This document shows positions 5,180 to 5,738 of a stretch of 5,738 bases of DNA, piece by piece. The stretch is from the NCBI GenBank assembly GCA_005889445.1, contig VBGS01000174.1, positions 1-5,738 of the forward strand, written 5' to 3'. The first letter of the stretch is position 1. Each line of letters starts with the position of its first letter. This DNA comes from Chloroflexota bacterium. Lineage in GTDB: Bacteria; Chloroflexota; Limnocylindria; P2-11E. A program made the translations under genes and the position numbers. Below the pieces are notes generated by a model, which saw only the letters and a list, made by a program, of their open reading frames with translations, was not told the DNA's origin and made no database searches.

Positions 5180-5563
5180 GTGAGCAAAGACACGGACCAG
5201 GTGATCGCGATCGAGCGCAGCCTCTGGCACCAGGCGAACGATCCGAAGGTCTACCAGGAGGCGATGGTCGAGGGTGCCATCTCGGTCATCGAGCCCCTCG
5301 GGTTCATCGAGAAGGAGCAAGCCGTCGCGTATTCGTCAAAAGGCAAGCCCTTCAGCGGGGTGGAGATGATCGACCTCGTCGTTCATCAGATCACCCCCGA
5401 TTGCATCGTGGTCGCGTATCACGGCGAGGGAACACACGTGGGCGAAGACAAGCCGTACCAGGGCAGCATCGCGTCGGCCTACGTGAAGAAGGACGGCAGG
5501 TGGCAGCTCGCGCTCACGGCTCACCAGCCCTGGAAACCGACCGGGGTGAAGGCGAACGGGTGA
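5180..5563 (+). CDS. NTF2/SnoaL-like small protein (DUF4440-type)
   Basis: GTG 5180 to TGA 5561-5563 gives 127 residues. The order fits the NTF2-like cone fold: an N-terminal helix with IERSLWHQANDPKVYQEAM (about 11-29), a strand region GAISVIEPLGFIEKEQAV (32-49), a helix at SGVEMIDLVVHQI (59-71), then the strands DCIVVAYHGEGTH (74-86), YQGSIASAYVKKDGRWQLALTAHQP (93-117). The pattern GRWQLALTAHQ near the end is typical of DUF4440/SnoaL-like proteins, where the family name implies either a small-molecule binding pocket or a catalytic role; the substrate is unknown. It is the last gene of the plus-strand run, 13 bases after the LLM oxidoreductase, which suggests work in the same pathway. Its last 50 bases overlap the 3' end of the opposing NUDIX-type gene. 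Confidence 0.8.
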   Translation: MSKDTDQVIAIERSLWHQANDPKVYQEAMVEGAISVIEPLGFIEKEQAVAYSSKGKPFSGVEMIDLVVHQITPDCIVVAYHGEGTHVGEDKPYQGSIASAYVKKDGRWQLALTAHQPWKPTGVKANG

Positions 5564-5738
5564 GCATTTCCAGCAGTCCGTCCGGATAGAGCGGGACCCC
5601 GCGTCGAAAGTCGTCGAGCGGCTTCCAGAAGCAGCGGAACGTTCCGCCCGCGTCGTCGTGCGCCTCGATGACGTCCTGATCCCTCACTCTGGGGTCGCGG
5701 AGGTCCGCCGTGTACACGAGCGCGATCTCGTGCCCGGG
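5514..5738 (-). CDS. Probable NUDIX hydrolase, C-terminal part (5' end off window)
   Basis: The minus-strand frame is open from the window edge to TGA at 5516-5514, giving 74 residues. The visible text, HEIALVYTADLRDPRV, then EAHDDAGGTFRCFWKPLDDFRRGVPLYPDGLLEML, resembles the C-terminal end of NUDIX proteins, where a strand pair (HEI-x-x-VY), an acidic patch and a W-x-PLDDF turn precede a final LYPxGLxEL helix. The diagnostic Nudix box (GX5EX7REUXEEXGU) would lie upstream and is not in this window, so the call rests on resemblance of the tail. The last 15 residues (TRSPSPRSVSRAGEP) look unconserved and fall inside the opposing SnoaL-like gene. NUDIX enzymes hydrolyse nucleoside diphosphates linked to another moiety; the substrate here is unknown. 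Confidence 0.6.
   Translation of the reverse strand, partial: PGHEIALVYTADLRDPRVRDQDVIEAHDDAGGTFRCFWKPLDDFRRGVPLYPDGLLEMLTRSPSPRSVSRAGEP

Noticed and set aside
4132..5193. 353-codon minus-strand open frame opposite the LLM oxidoreductase
   Set aside because: Arg/Glu-rich composition with no family resemblance, and fully antisense to a clear LLM enzyme.
1..5738. CRISPR array, tRNA/rRNA genes, insertion sequences or phage genes
   Set aside because: No spaced direct repeats, cloverleaf-like segment, transposase motif or terminal inverted repeats were seen; the window is almost fully occupied by the listed genes.

Overview
This is a high-GC, gene-dense bacterial chromosomal segment. No rRNA, tRNA, CRISPR array, transposase or phage gene is visible. 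The parA-parB pair, an F420-type luciferase-like oxidoreductase resembling the Rv1855c family, and a fused MoaD-MoaE protein of the mycobacterial MoaX type together suggest a free-living Actinobacteriota or, perhaps more likely, an uncultivated Chloroflexota lineage. That placement is an inference from gene style, not a demonstrated phylogeny.

Layout. (1) Bases 1-1213 hold the C-terminal part of a ParA ATPase, cut by the left edge, and a complete ParB that overlaps it by 14 bases; together they form a chromosome-partition operon. (2) Bases 1240-1595 hold two tiny single-span membrane-protein candidates facing each other. Their stop codons share the palindrome CTAG at 1398-1401. The first lies just downstream of parB, behind a hairpin that contains its only plausible ribosome binding site. 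(3) Bases 1631-2941 (minus) encode a DUF21/CBS/CorC_HlyC membrane protein of the 'hemolysin C / CNNM' type, with the 65-residue small ORF downstream on the same strand. (4) A 61-base divergent intergenic region (2942-3002) carries a perfect 13-base palindrome. (5) Bases 3003-5563 (plus) hold four genes separated by only 13-15 bases, probably one operon: the MoaD-MoaE fusion, a four-helix membrane protein of unknown function, the F420-type LLM oxidoreductase, and a small NTF2/SnoaL-like protein. (6) The right edge (5514-5738, minus) is the C-terminal end of a probable NUDIX hydrolase, convergent with and overlapping the SnoaL-like gene by 50 bases.

Functionally the window joins a segregation locus, an ion-transport or membrane-homeostasis gene, and a redox/cofactor operon. 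The most biologically specific feature is the molybdopterin synthase fusion. Its catalytic Gly-Gly, which must be a free C-terminus to carry the thiocarboxylate, is buried at residues 79-80 of 222, so processing of the polypeptide is implied. I do not see convincing evidence for a wholly new system. The least explained items are the two small membrane ORFs and the two short hairpins placed directly ahead of ribosome binding sites.
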